64,000 nt of DNA from assembly GCF_014332515.1 (NCBI RefSeq), contig NZ_VFSD01000013.1, positions 1-64,000 of the forward strand, read 5' to 3'. The notes beneath the pieces were generated by a model, which did not search any database, was not told the DNA's origin, and was given only the letters and a program-made list of their open reading frames with translations. Both the position numbers and the translations under genes were made by a program. Of the stretch, positions 52,799 through 60,010 are shown piece by piece. Source of the stretch: Pontibacter beigongshangensis (GTDB lineage: Bacteria; Bacteroidota; Bacteroidia; Cytophagales; Hymenobacteraceae). Position 1 is the first letter of the stretch; every line of letters begins with the position of its first letter.

Positions 52799-52846
52799 CC
52801 TAAAAGCTCACGGATCTGTAGTGCCCGTGAGCTTTTAGGTTTTATA
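52799..52846 (+). terminator. Rho-independent terminator of purM
   Basis: 15-bp perfect stem (52799-52813 with 52825-52839), 11-base loop, followed by TTTTATA. Confidence 0.88.
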
Positions 52847-52869
52847 AGATTACTTGGATTCAAGCAGCA

Positions 52870-53556
52870 ATGAAAGTTATTTCCTTTGTCCTATTTTTGG
52901 TTTCTTTTGTTTTCCAGGCCCCGGCCCAATCCAATATTGCTAGCTCCAAACCACACCGCTTTTATGCAGGCCTCGGGCTCACCACCATCGACTACCATAT
53001 TTATTATAAGGAGCAAAAATCGCCAGGTAATGTGCACACGGGTTATTTTGCCCCTGTGTATCTGAATTTAGGTTATAGTGTGAATGATAAGATAAACCTG
53101 CAAGTGGGGCTTAGTTATGGAGGCAGCACAAGCAAGAATGACTTGTTTAGGCAACCCCAGGATTCTGTAAAGTATAACTACTATGCACGCACAAATGTAG
53201 TGGCTTTATCACTGTCGATGCAGCACATTTTGTTTCAGGCGTTCAGGCGTTTCCCCGTATATGCTACTGCTACCTTAATGCCCGCCTACGGTATGTCGAA
53301 AGCAAAAACCGAGGAAACACGTAGCACAGGCACCACAACATATTGGGTAAAGGAAGCCGGAATGGATGTGTTTGCTACGGCAGGGCTTGGCTTCAGGTAC
53401 AAAATAAGCCAGCGCATACAGGGTTATGTGGAGTATCTTCCCTTTAAGCATAACATCACAGGCAAAAACTCCTTCGAGCATGATTGGGATCAAACCTCTC
53501 CCAGGTTCAGAAGGATTATTAATTCCTTGAATTTTGGTGCTAATTATAGCTTTTGA
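52870..53556 (+). CDS. Predicted outer-membrane beta-barrel protein
   Basis: 228 residues with a signal peptide (FVLFLVSFVFQAPAQ). The mature protein has the alternating pattern and closing aromatic residue (FGANYSF) of a small OmpW/OprF-like barrel: HRFYAGLGLTTIDYHIYY, GYFAPVYLNLGYSV, INLQVGLSYGG, YGMSKAK, FATAGLGFRYKISQRIQGYVEYLPF. Function unknown. It directly precedes a 30-bp repeat copy interrupted by a MITE-like element. Confidence 0.72.
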   Translation: MKVISFVLFLVSFVFQAPAQSNIASSKPHRFYAGLGLTTIDYHIYYKEQKSPGNVHTGYFAPVYLNLGYSVNDKINLQVGLSYGGSTSKNDLFRQPQDSVKYNYYARTNVVALSLSMQHILFQAFRRFPVYATATLMPAYGMSKAKTEETRSTGTTTYWVKEAGMDVFATAGLGFRYKISQRIQGYVEYLPFKHNITGKNSFEHDWDQTSPRFRRIINSLNFGANYSF

Positions 53557-53585
53557 GATCGAGGAGCAGCAGCAGGTGAAAATAT

Positions 53586-53615
53586 CTCTGAAGGACCATT
53601 TCAATTCAAATAATT
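53586..53615 (+). repeat. 30-bp interspersed repeat, copy 19 (target of the MITE-like insertion)
   Basis: CTCTGAAGGACCATTTCAAT then TCAAATAATT, preceded by AGGAGCAGCAGCAGG. The insertion lies within its AT-rich end; TCAAATAA there is the duplicated target. Confidence 0.8.
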
Positions 53616-53794
53616 GAATTAGGCACTTGTTTAATAAGATTCAAATAGCTATAAATCAAATATTTAACATAAAATCTCAGAGCCAGTGTTAAACCAATAT
53701 ACACATTGAGGGTGGTCCTCAAAACCAGTAGTTTGGTAATTTTTTAAAGAAGGCACTATTGGCTATTAACTAAGTGCCTAATTCAATCAAATAA
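53606..53794. mobile_element. MITE-like element of 173 bp with 8-bp target duplication
   Basis: Terminal inverted repeats 53614-53636 and 53764-53786 match at 21 of 23 bases; the outer 15 (TTGAATTAGGCACTT) are perfect. The 8 bases TCAAATAA occur directly on both sides (53606-53613, 53787-53794). The 127-base interior is AT-rich and has no transposase gene. This is what a non-autonomous transposon looks like; the mobilising IS is not in the window. An 8-bp duplication occurs in several IS families. Confidence 0.8.
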
Positions 53795-53975
53795 TTAATA
53801 CCCTGCCATGTAAGATGGCTTTTTGTGGCAAGGTTGGCTCCCTTTGTAATTGTGGTCAGAAGCATAGGGTAAGACTTAAATCTAAGCTCCCTTAGCAGGA
53901 ATACTGGCTCCGAGGCTATAAATTCCTTCACTAATCCATACCTTGTGCCGATTATCAAGACTAATGTGGAAGAGA

Positions 53976-54929
53976 ATGACTTGTAGGATTTGCGATAACT
54001 CAGAAAATAACACCACTTATCAGGCCCGTGAGATGATGTTTGGCCTTCGGACCACCTTTACTTATTTTCAGTGCGCCGCCTGCAAATGCTTACAGATCGC
54101 AGAAATTCCCGCCGACATTGCCTCCTACTATCCGCAGGATTACAATGGCCACGTAAGGCCCGAAAATAATTATTATAGTGGCATAAAAGGAAAGTTTAGA
54201 AAAAAGCGTTTCCAGTCCACTTTGTTTACACAAGATTCTTTTAATCAGGCATTTAAAGCCATGTTTCCGGCCGGTCAGTACGAGGTGCTGGGTATGCTCT
54301 CCATGCATATGCACACCAGGTTGCTGGATATGGGCTGCGGCACCGGAGGCTATTCTTACCCGCTGTATGAACTCGGCATGAAAAACGTGATGGGGGCCGA
54401 TCCGTTTATTCCCGCTACCATTGTATACCCAAATGGCTTCAGGGTTCAGAAAAGCTTTATCGGCGACATAGAAGGCCAGTGGGATGTAATTATCTACAAC
54501 CATTCTTTTGAGCACGTACCCGACCCACTCGATAACCTGCAGGCAGTGGAGCAGCTTCTGGCTCCTGAGGGCACCTGCGTAATTCGTATCCCTACTGTTT
54601 CGTCTTATGCCTGGGAGCACTACCGCACCGACTGGTTTCAGCTCGATGCTCCCCGGCACTTTTTCCTGCACTCCACCGAAAGCATAAAGGTGCTGGCCCA
54701 GAAAGCAGGGCTGGAGTTAGTGGATGTGGTGTACGATTCTACGGCCGCGCAATTTCTGCATAGCGAGAAATACAGGCAGGATATTCCGCTTCAGGAGAAG
54801 CAGCGCCGCACGTTCTCCACCTTTTTTAAACGAAAATACCGTAAAATAAAATACAGCAGGCAAGCCAATAAGCTGAACGCCGAGAACAGGGGCGACCAGG
54901 CCGCTTTTCTGCTGAAGCGGAAGAAATAG
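53976..54929 (+). CDS. Class I SAM-dependent methyltransferase with N-terminal Cys cluster
   Basis: About 317 residues from the ATG at 53976; an ATG at 53964 and a TTG at 53943 are alternatives. An N-terminal cluster, CRICDN then CAACKC, looks like a small zinc-binding element. The methyltransferase core has LLDMGCGTGGYSYPLYELGMKNV (motif I), DVIIYNHSFEHVPDPLDNL (motif II region) and LLAPEGTCVIRIPT, then a long C-terminal region with HFFLHSTESIKVLAQKAGLELVDVVYD. This layout is common in surface-polysaccharide O-methyltransferases, but the gene stands apart from the polysaccharide locus and its substrate is unknown. Confidence 0.85.
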   Translation: MTCRICDNSENNTTYQAREMMFGLRTTFTYFQCAACKCLQIAEIPADIASYYPQDYNGHVRPENNYYSGIKGKFRKKRFQSTLFTQDSFNQAFKAMFPAGQYEVLGMLSMHMHTRLLDMGCGTGGYSYPLYELGMKNVMGADPFIPATIVYPNGFRVQKSFIGDIEGQWDVIIYNHSFEHVPDPLDNLQAVEQLLAPEGTCVIRIPTVSSYAWEHYRTDWFQLDAPRHFFLHSTESIKVLAQKAGLELVDVVYDSTAAQFLHSEKYRQDIPLQEKQRRTFSTFFKRKYRKIKYSRQANKLNAENRGDQAAFLLKRKK

Positions 54930-54991
54930 CCAGGGCTGATTTGGCATAATAATTGGCTTGCTATCAGTATGAGTTAAAACCTTGTACTGCT

Positions 54992-55741
54992 ATGAAAAAG
55001 CTTTTACTTCCGCTTCTGCTTGCGCTACTGGCGCTGCCGGTATGGGCGCAGGCCTCTGCTGTAACCTTCAGCACCCAAAAGGGAGAGCCGTTCCAGATGT
55101 ACCTGAACGGCAGGCTGGTGAACCCGGTGGCCCGGAACGTGGTGCGGGTGGCAAACCTGCAGCCGGGGCAGCACCTGGTGGAGTTTAAGATAAGAGGTCG
55201 CTTTGGTATTTACAGGACCGGCACCACCGTTATATTGCCCGCTGGCTATGAGTCCAGCTTTGTGCTGCTGGTAGGCGGGCGCAGTGGCAGAGTGCGCATA
55301 CGGAAGTTAGGCGATGTACCGCTCAGGCCCCCGCTGAGCAACCCGGTGCCGCCACAGCCCGACCAACCAGATACCTACCCCGAGGAATATAGCAGACCGC
55401 AGCAGCCGGATCCCCCAGCCCAAAACCAGGAGGAAGAGGACTACTGCCACAACGTCATCACACGCTACGATTTCGATAAGCTGGTAGAATCCATCAGGGG
55501 CAGAAGCCAGGAAAGCACCAAACTGGCCATAGCCCGGGAGGCTGTTCGCAGCAACAGCATTACCGCAGAAGACCTGAAGCTGCTGCTCGACGAGTTTGAG
55601 TACGAAAGCTCCCGCTTAGAATTTGCCAAGTTTGCCTACAGCCAGGTGTGCGACAAAGAGCGGTTCTATTATGTGTACGACGCCTTTAAATTTGATACCA
55701 GCATACAGGAGATGGAAAAATTCATCAACAGCAGACGGTAA
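54992..55741 (+). CDS. Secreted DUF4476 protein
   Basis: 249 residues from the ATG at 54992. A signal peptide (MKKLLLPLLLALLALPVWAQ) is followed by a beta-rich N-terminal domain (FSTQKGEPFQMYLNGRLVNP, RVANLQPGQHLVEFKI), a proline-rich linker (about 115-150), and the C-terminal helical DUF4476 domain (about 160-249, YDFDKLVESIRGRSQESTKLAIAREAVRSNSITAEDLKLLLDEFEYESSRLEFAKFAYSQVCD, shown only as the region). The function of DUF4476 is unknown; it is widespread in Bacteroidota exported proteins. Confidence 0.88.
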   Translation: MKKLLLPLLLALLALPVWAQASAVTFSTQKGEPFQMYLNGRLVNPVARNVVRVANLQPGQHLVEFKIRGRFGIYRTGTTVILPAGYESSFVLLVGGRSGRVRIRKLGDVPLRPPLSNPVPPQPDQPDTYPEEYSRPQQPDPPAQNQEEEDYCHNVITRYDFDKLVESIRGRSQESTKLAIAREAVRSNSITAEDLKLLLDEFEYESSRLEFAKFAYSQVCDKERFYYVYDAFKFDTSIQEMEKFINSRR

Positions 55742-55797
55742 AGCAGAACATAGGTCGTAGGATTTTCAGAAACAGCTGCTTTTACATCCGGGTAAAG

Positions 55798-55839
55798 CAG
55801 GAAAGGCCTCCGCTATTGAGCAGAGGCCTTTCCTGTTTT
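55798..55839 (+). terminator. Rho-independent terminator of the DUF4476 gene
   Basis: 13-bp perfect stem (55798-55810 with 55823-55835) and a 12-base loop, followed by TTTTA. It lies before repeat copy 20. Confidence 0.85.
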
Positions 55840-55855
55840 ATGATAGCAGCAGATC

Positions 55856-55885
55856 AGCTGGAGGGGCAATTTCATTAGAATAATT
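55856..55885 (+). repeat. 30-bp interspersed repeat, copy 20
   Basis: AGCTGGAGGGGCAATTTCAT then TAGAATAATT, preceded by AGCAGCAG. Lies between two convergent genes. Confidence 0.88.
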
Positions 55886-55945
55886 CAGAAATCACCAGGC
55901 TCAGCCCAGCCCTTTAAAGCAAGGCTTATGTGGCACTACGGCAGG

Positions 55946-56446
55946 CTACCGGAGCCTGTCTACAGAGCGCACCAGGTCTTCGTCGCGCTTAATGAAGCGG
56001 TTCGAGAGCGCATTGAGCAGCAGGGCCAGCACAGGCATGTAAAAACCCGCTTCGTAGGTGCCCGAAACATCGGAGGCTACCATGGTGTTGGCCACATAGT
56101 TGGCCTGGTAAAAGGTTGTGCCAAACAGCGCCACCAGAACCAGCGTATTAAAGAGGCCAAGTTTCATCTGGGTAAGGCGGCTCTTGAACTGGAAAATCTC
56201 GTATAGTGCAATTACGGCGGCAGCAATAGCCAGCAAACCAATGGCAATAGCCCCCTGCGACTGTGTGCTGCCGGTGTTGGTAGGCTCACCTTCGTTATTC
56301 AGGAAATGGGTGTCTATCGAAAAGGCAGTGAGCGTAACCGTCTGGCCGGATGTAGTGTCTGTTTTAGACCAGATGTCGATAAACAATATAGAGATCATGG
56401 ACAGCACCAGCAGGAATAGAAAAACAGATTGGATTCTTTGGATCAT
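55946..56446 (-). CDS. DUF4293 membrane protein
   Basis: 166 residues. Four membrane helices: IQSVFLFLLVLSMISILFIDIW, AIGLLAIAAAVIALYEIF, LGLFNTLVLVALFGTTFYQA and YMPVLALLLNALSNRFI. This arrangement, with the N-terminal MIQRIQSVFL, is typical of the Bacteroidota-only DUF4293 family. Function unknown. It may have its own promoter: CAAAAGTA at 56477-56484 is TACTTTTG on the minus strand. Confidence 0.88.
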   Translation of the reverse strand: MIQRIQSVFLFLLVLSMISILFIDIWSKTDTTSGQTVTLTAFSIDTHFLNNEGEPTNTGSTQSQGAIAIGLLAIAAAVIALYEIFQFKSRLTQMKLGLFNTLVLVALFGTTFYQANYVANTMVASDVSGTYEAGFYMPVLALLLNALSNRFIKRDEDLVRSVDRLR

Positions 56447-56476
56447 AATAGCGTAAACTTAACTTTCAAAATCACG

Positions 56477-56484
56477 CAAAAGTA
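56477..56484 (-). promoter_or_regulatory. Candidate -7 box of the DUF4293 gene
   Basis: TACTTTTG on the minus strand, 30 bases before the start codon, matches TAnnTTTG. No -33 partner at the right spacing. Confidence 0.4.
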
Positions 56485-56618
56485 GACAAAATTCCCCTGA
56501 AGGTCTTAACCGGAAAATAAAATTAACGGCAGAGGCCAAATTAGTTTGATATATGAATCAGTGTAAGTAAGTTATTGAAGTCTTGAAAACGTGTTTTCCG
56601 ACCTTCCGGAAGCATATG

Positions 56619-56639
56619 TCCTGTGTCCTGTTACCTGTG
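56619..56639 (+). repeat. Period-7 array, TCCTGTG type, second copy
   Basis: Units TCCTGTG, TCCTGTT, ACCTGTG directly upstream of the thiolase start codon. Same unit as at 44123-44150, 12.5 kb away. Confidence 0.65.
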
Positions 56640-56650
56640 GTTTTATATTG

Positions 56651-57850
56651 ATGAAAACGGCTTATATCATAGACGTGGTCCGCACGCCCGTCGCAAAGTT
56701 TGCAGGTTCCTTGAGCACCGTCCGCCCCGACGACCTGGCGGCGCATGTGCTCCGGCAGCTGTTGCTCCGCAACCCGCTCCTGGACCCGCACCTGCTGGAA
56801 GATGTTATCTTGGGCGCCGCCAACCAGGCCGGAGAAGACAACCGCAACGTGGCGCGCATGGCGCTGCTGCTGGCTGGGCTTCCGCAGGAGATTGGGGGCG
56901 TAACCGTAAACCGCCTGTGCGCCTCCGGCCTGCAGGCTATTATAGATGCTGCGCGTGCCATAGCCTGCGGCGATGGTGCAGCCTACCTGGCAGGAGGCGT
57001 AGAAAGCATGACCCGGGCCCCTTTCGTAATGGCAAAAGCAGCCGCACCCTTTGCCCGCACCGCCGAAGTGTACGACACCACCATTGGCTGGCGCTTCACC
57101 AACGGCAGGCTGTCGGCACTGCATTACCCGTACAGCATGGGCGAAACAGCCGAGAATGTGGCAGAAAAATACGCTATTTCACGTGAAACCCAGGATAAGT
57201 TCGCCCACCAGTCACAGCTTAGATACAGGGCAGCGGCCCAGGCAGGCAGGTTCAGCGCCGAGATTGTGCCGGTGCCGGTGCCACAACTCAAAGGCGAGCC
57301 GCATGTTTTCTCTGCCGACGAACACCCCAGGCTGGCCTCACTGGAGAAGCTTGCCTCCCTGGAGCCCGCGTTCCGGGAAGGAGGCACGGTAACTGCCGGC
57401 AACTCCTCCGGCATAAACGATGGTGCCGCCGCCGCCCTGGTGGTAGGAGAGGACCTGCTGAAGCAACTGAGTCTAAAGCCCCTGGCCCGCGTGGTAGCCA
57501 TGGCAGTAGCAGGCGTAGACCCGGCCTGTATGGGCATGGGCCCGGTGCCAGCCACCCGCAAAGCCCTGAAACGGGCAGGGTTGACCATCCAGAACATCGA
57601 CCTTATTGAACTGAACGAGGCCTTTGCAGCGCAGGCAGTAGCCTGCATGCAGCAACTGGAGCTGGACCCCGCCAAAGTAAACGTAAACGGCGGCTCCATT
57701 GCCATCGGTCATCCGCTCGGAGCCAGCGGCACCCGCCTTACCGCCACCCTGCTGCACGAACTGCACCGCCAGCCTAATGCCCGCTACGGCCTGGCCACTA
57801 TGTGCGTGGGAGTAGGGCAGGGAGTAGCCGTAATTTTCGAGAAGGTGTAA
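56651..57850 (+). CDS. Thiolase, PcaF/PaaJ-like acetyl-CoA acyltransferase
   Basis: About 399 residues from the ATG at 56651; a GTG at 56591 would add 20 atypical residues. Thiolases cleave 3-ketoacyl-CoA with CoA, or condense acetyl-CoA. Active-site Cys90 lies in VNRLCASGLQAI; the second catalytic pair lies in NGGSIAIGHPLGASGTRL and CVGVGQG. ANQAGEDNRNVARMALLLAGLP is typical of 3-oxoadipyl-CoA thiolases (PcaF/PaaJ). No other aromatic-degradation genes are nearby, so a general acetyl-CoA acetyltransferase role is possible. Confidence 0.9.
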   Translation: MKTAYIIDVVRTPVAKFAGSLSTVRPDDLAAHVLRQLLLRNPLLDPHLLEDVILGAANQAGEDNRNVARMALLLAGLPQEIGGVTVNRLCASGLQAIIDAARAIACGDGAAYLAGGVESMTRAPFVMAKAAAPFARTAEVYDTTIGWRFTNGRLSALHYPYSMGETAENVAEKYAISRETQDKFAHQSQLRYRAAAQAGRFSAEIVPVPVPQLKGEPHVFSADEHPRLASLEKLASLEPAFREGGTVTAGNSSGINDGAAAALVVGEDLLKQLSLKPLARVVAMAVAGVDPACMGMGPVPATRKALKRAGLTIQNIDLIELNEAFAAQAVACMQQLELDPAKVNVNGGSIAIGHPLGASGTRLTATLLHELHRQPNARYGLATMCVGVGQGVAVIFEKV

Positions 57851-57868
57851 CAGCAGCAGAGTTTTTGG

Positions 57869-57898
57869 CTCCGGAGGGGCAAAAGCATTAGAATAATT
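57869..57898 (+). repeat. 30-bp interspersed repeat, copy 21
   Basis: CTCCGGAGGGGCAAAAGCAT then TAGAATAATT, preceded by CAGCAGCAG 8-16 bases upstream. It starts 18 bases after the thiolase stop and lies just before truA. Confidence 0.88.
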
Positions 57899-57912
57899 GC
57901 TCCCCATAAAAC

Positions 57913-57947
57913 AACTCATAACTTTTAACGCTTCACTCTTAACTAGA
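57913..57947 (+). repeat. Period-7 array, AACNCTT type
   Basis: Units AACTCAT, AACTTTT, AACGCTT, CACTCTT, AACTAGA in exact phase, 14 bases after repeat copy 21 and just before the truA promoter. Confidence 0.65.
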
Positions 57948-57958
57948 CAAAGTCTTCT

Positions 57959-57966
57959 TACCTTTG
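57959..57966 (+). promoter_or_regulatory. Candidate -7 box of truA, implying a leaderless mRNA
   Basis: TACCTTTG matches TAnnTTTG but ends only 4 bases before the truA ATG. Transcription from it would begin at or near the A of the start codon. Confidence 0.4.
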
Positions 57967-57970
57967 CCCC

Positions 57971-58732
57971 ATGCGGTACTTTCTGGAAATAGCCTACGAC
58001 GGCACCCGATACCATGGCTGGCAAACACAGCCCAACGCCCACACCGTGCAGGAAGTGCTCGACGATTGCCTGAGCAAGGTGCTGCGCCACCCGATCAGTT
58101 CGGTAGGCAGTGGCCGCACCGACACCGGCGTGCACGCCAGCCAGCAGTTTGTGCACTTCGATGTGCCGGAGCCGCTGGATGTGGCCCAGGCCTGCTACCG
58201 CTTTAACCGCCTGCTGCCCGCCGATATAGTGGCCAGGCAGCTCTACAGGGTTCCAGACGATGCCCATACCCGCTTCGATGCCTTTGCCCGCACCTACCAC
58301 TACCGCATCACGCTCGCCAAAGATCCGTTTCAGCGCTACTACGCCTACTACCTCAGCCGCCAGCCCCATGTGCAGCAAATGAACGAAGCCGCCCTGGCAC
58401 TGCTCCGCCACACCGATTTTACCACTTTCTCCAAAGTGAAAGGCGATACCAGGCACTATAACTGCAGCATATACGAGGCCGCTTGGGAGCAGGAGGGAGA
58501 TCAACTGCGCTTCACCATCCGGGCCAACCGCTTTCTGCGGGGCATGGTGCGGCTGGTAGTAGGCACCCTGCTCGATGTGGGCAAAGGAAAGCTCACGGTG
58601 GCGCAGTTCGAAGAAGCCATTGCCAGTCAGGATAGGAGCCGGGCCAGCGGGGCCGCCCCGGCTGAAGGATTGTACCTGGCACAGGTGGAGTATCCGGCAG
58701 ATTTATTTTCAAAAGCAGCAGGTGATCTTTGA
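57971..58732 (+). CDS. truA: tRNA pseudouridine(38-40) synthase
   Basis: Isomerises uridines 38-40 of the tRNA anticodon arm. 253 residues, normal length. N-terminal MRYFLEIAYDGTRYHGWQTQPNAHTVQEVL, then SSVGSGRTDTGVHASQQ with the catalytic Asp51, DAHTRFDAFARTYHYRI, DFTTFSKVKGD and FLRGMVRLVVGTLLDVGKG. Alternative starts are not needed: the ATG is followed directly by the conserved N-terminus. Confidence 0.96.
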   Translation: MRYFLEIAYDGTRYHGWQTQPNAHTVQEVLDDCLSKVLRHPISSVGSGRTDTGVHASQQFVHFDVPEPLDVAQACYRFNRLLPADIVARQLYRVPDDAHTRFDAFARTYHYRITLAKDPFQRYYAYYLSRQPHVQQMNEAALALLRHTDFTTFSKVKGDTRHYNCSIYEAAWEQEGDQLRFTIRANRFLRGMVRLVVGTLLDVGKGKLTVAQFEEAIASQDRSRASGAAPAEGLYLAQVEYPADLFSKAAGDL

Positions 58733-59513
58733 TAGTTGCCATGCATACAGCCTGTTGTCTGCTCTTCTTCTGAACCTGGCTGCCGAGCTATTATATCACA
58801 AAAAAACAGACTTTTCAGGGAAAGGAAATCTGTCAGATGGCAATGGGCAAAGCACTTCTTCTGTAGTGAAAAACAAGCTCCTTCCTACTACCTGAATTCA
58901 GGTAGTGGAAAGCGCGAAATTTCCGTTAAAAACACGTTGTATATATATTATAAATTTTATATTTACATGAAAATGCAGAGCTAAAAAAAAGTTTATGTTT
59001 ATATAAACAATGTTTTGGGTTATTTTAATAATTGAAAAAATAATTTTATACTATTAAAAAACTTCCTGGTATACTTGCTATAACATAGGATTAGTGTAGG
59101 CCGACAGGCTTAACATATAGTTAATTATATATTTACATACCAGCTTCACCTTCAGGATTATTGCTTTAAAGTGTTGTGTTGAAATAGAGATGAAGCCTGT
59201 ATCCGGAAATTTATGATATATTTATTGTTCTAACTGATTTTTACTATGTAAAGGAAATTTACCTCCTCTTCTGTTCCTGCTCCTTGTATAGGAGAAACTG
59301 ATATACCTTACCATAAAATCCGAATAATGCTGCCCCTGCGTTGTTTGCCATTAATCTGGCGCCTGCATGTGCGGTATTTAATGCTGATGTAAGCCAGCAA
59401 TGGAATTATACATTTGCACGATCGTAGCCTGACAGCAATAATGCTGAATAGACTATCCCCGTAATGCTTTTATCGAAAAGTTAATAATTGCCCAACTATT
59501 TTATTTAGTCTTT
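58733..59513. other. 780-base AT-rich intergenic region with perfect palindromes
   Basis: Between truA and the secreted hypothetical gene. It holds a 20-bp perfect palindrome at 58887-58906 and a 14-bp one (TGTTTATATAAACA) at 58996-59009. Very AT-rich from about 58930 to 59060. No convincing gene or RNA was seen. Confidence 0.6.
58887..58906. promoter_or_regulatory. 20-bp perfect palindrome
   Basis: ACTACCTGAATTCAGGTAGT is fully self-complementary with no loop, suited to a dimeric DNA-binding protein rather than a terminator. 154 bases downstream of truA and far from the next gene. Confidence 0.4.
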
Positions 59514-59993
59514 ATGAATCACAAAAATTCATTGGGGAGAACTGCGTCTGTAGCACAGGTCTGGTCTCCTGCCCGGAAGCTCCTATGCTTCTGTTTATTG
59601 CTGGGCTTCGGGCTCCTTTTTGCCCGGCCAGGCTATGCGCAGTCGCCCGAAAACGACTGGACCCTGCATAGCGCCAAAGACGGTGTAAGCCTTTATTACA
59701 GGTATGCCAAATGCGAGCAGCAGGATGTCGTGCTTATCAGGCTGAAAAACACGAACAAAACCGCTGTGGAGGCTTCCTGGAAAGAGAAGTTCATCTTAAG
59801 AGGCAAAGAAATCAGTGTAAACGATGGCCAGGCTAAAACCCTGCTCCTGCCTGCAGGCGAGGCTGTAATTAAAGACTGCACCCTGGCTGGCAACGCCGAA
59901 GAACTCCTGACTCCCGCCTTCAAGTATGTGTCGCTGCTTCGCAAAGGCGTAACCGGCTTCGAGGTGTACGATTTTGCAATTTCTTCTAAATAA
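59514..59993 (+). CDS. Small secreted protein of unknown function
   Basis: 159 residues. A signal peptide (KLLCFCLLLGFGLLFARPGYAQ) follows a basic N-terminal extension of about 22 residues. The mature part has a beta-rich pattern (DWTLHSAKDGVSLYYRYAKCEQQDVVLIRLKN, KFILRGKEISVN, AGEAVIKDCTLAGN) with two or three cysteines and no recognised domain. The next gene, a T9SS protein, starts 17 bases downstream, so the two are probably co-transcribed. Confidence 0.7.
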   Translation: MNHKNSLGRTASVAQVWSPARKLLCFCLLLGFGLLFARPGYAQSPENDWTLHSAKDGVSLYYRYAKCEQQDVVLIRLKNTNKTAVEASWKEKFILRGKEISVNDGQAKTLLLPAGEAVIKDCTLAGNAEELLTPAFKYVSLLRKGVTGFEVYDFAISSK

Positions 59994-60010
59994 TATTAAG
60001 CACTCTTTAT

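Larger units (their letters stand above)
53557..53975. other. Gap with a repeat copy interrupted by a MITE-like element
   Basis: Contains repeat copy 19 (53586-53615) and the 173-bp MITE-like insertion at 53614-53786. The remaining 180 bases before the methyltransferase show nothing further. Confidence 0.6.

Noticed and set aside
58736..58984. 82-codon ORF after truA
   Set aside because: Runs through a perfect palindrome and AT-rich DNA; composition is not protein-like.
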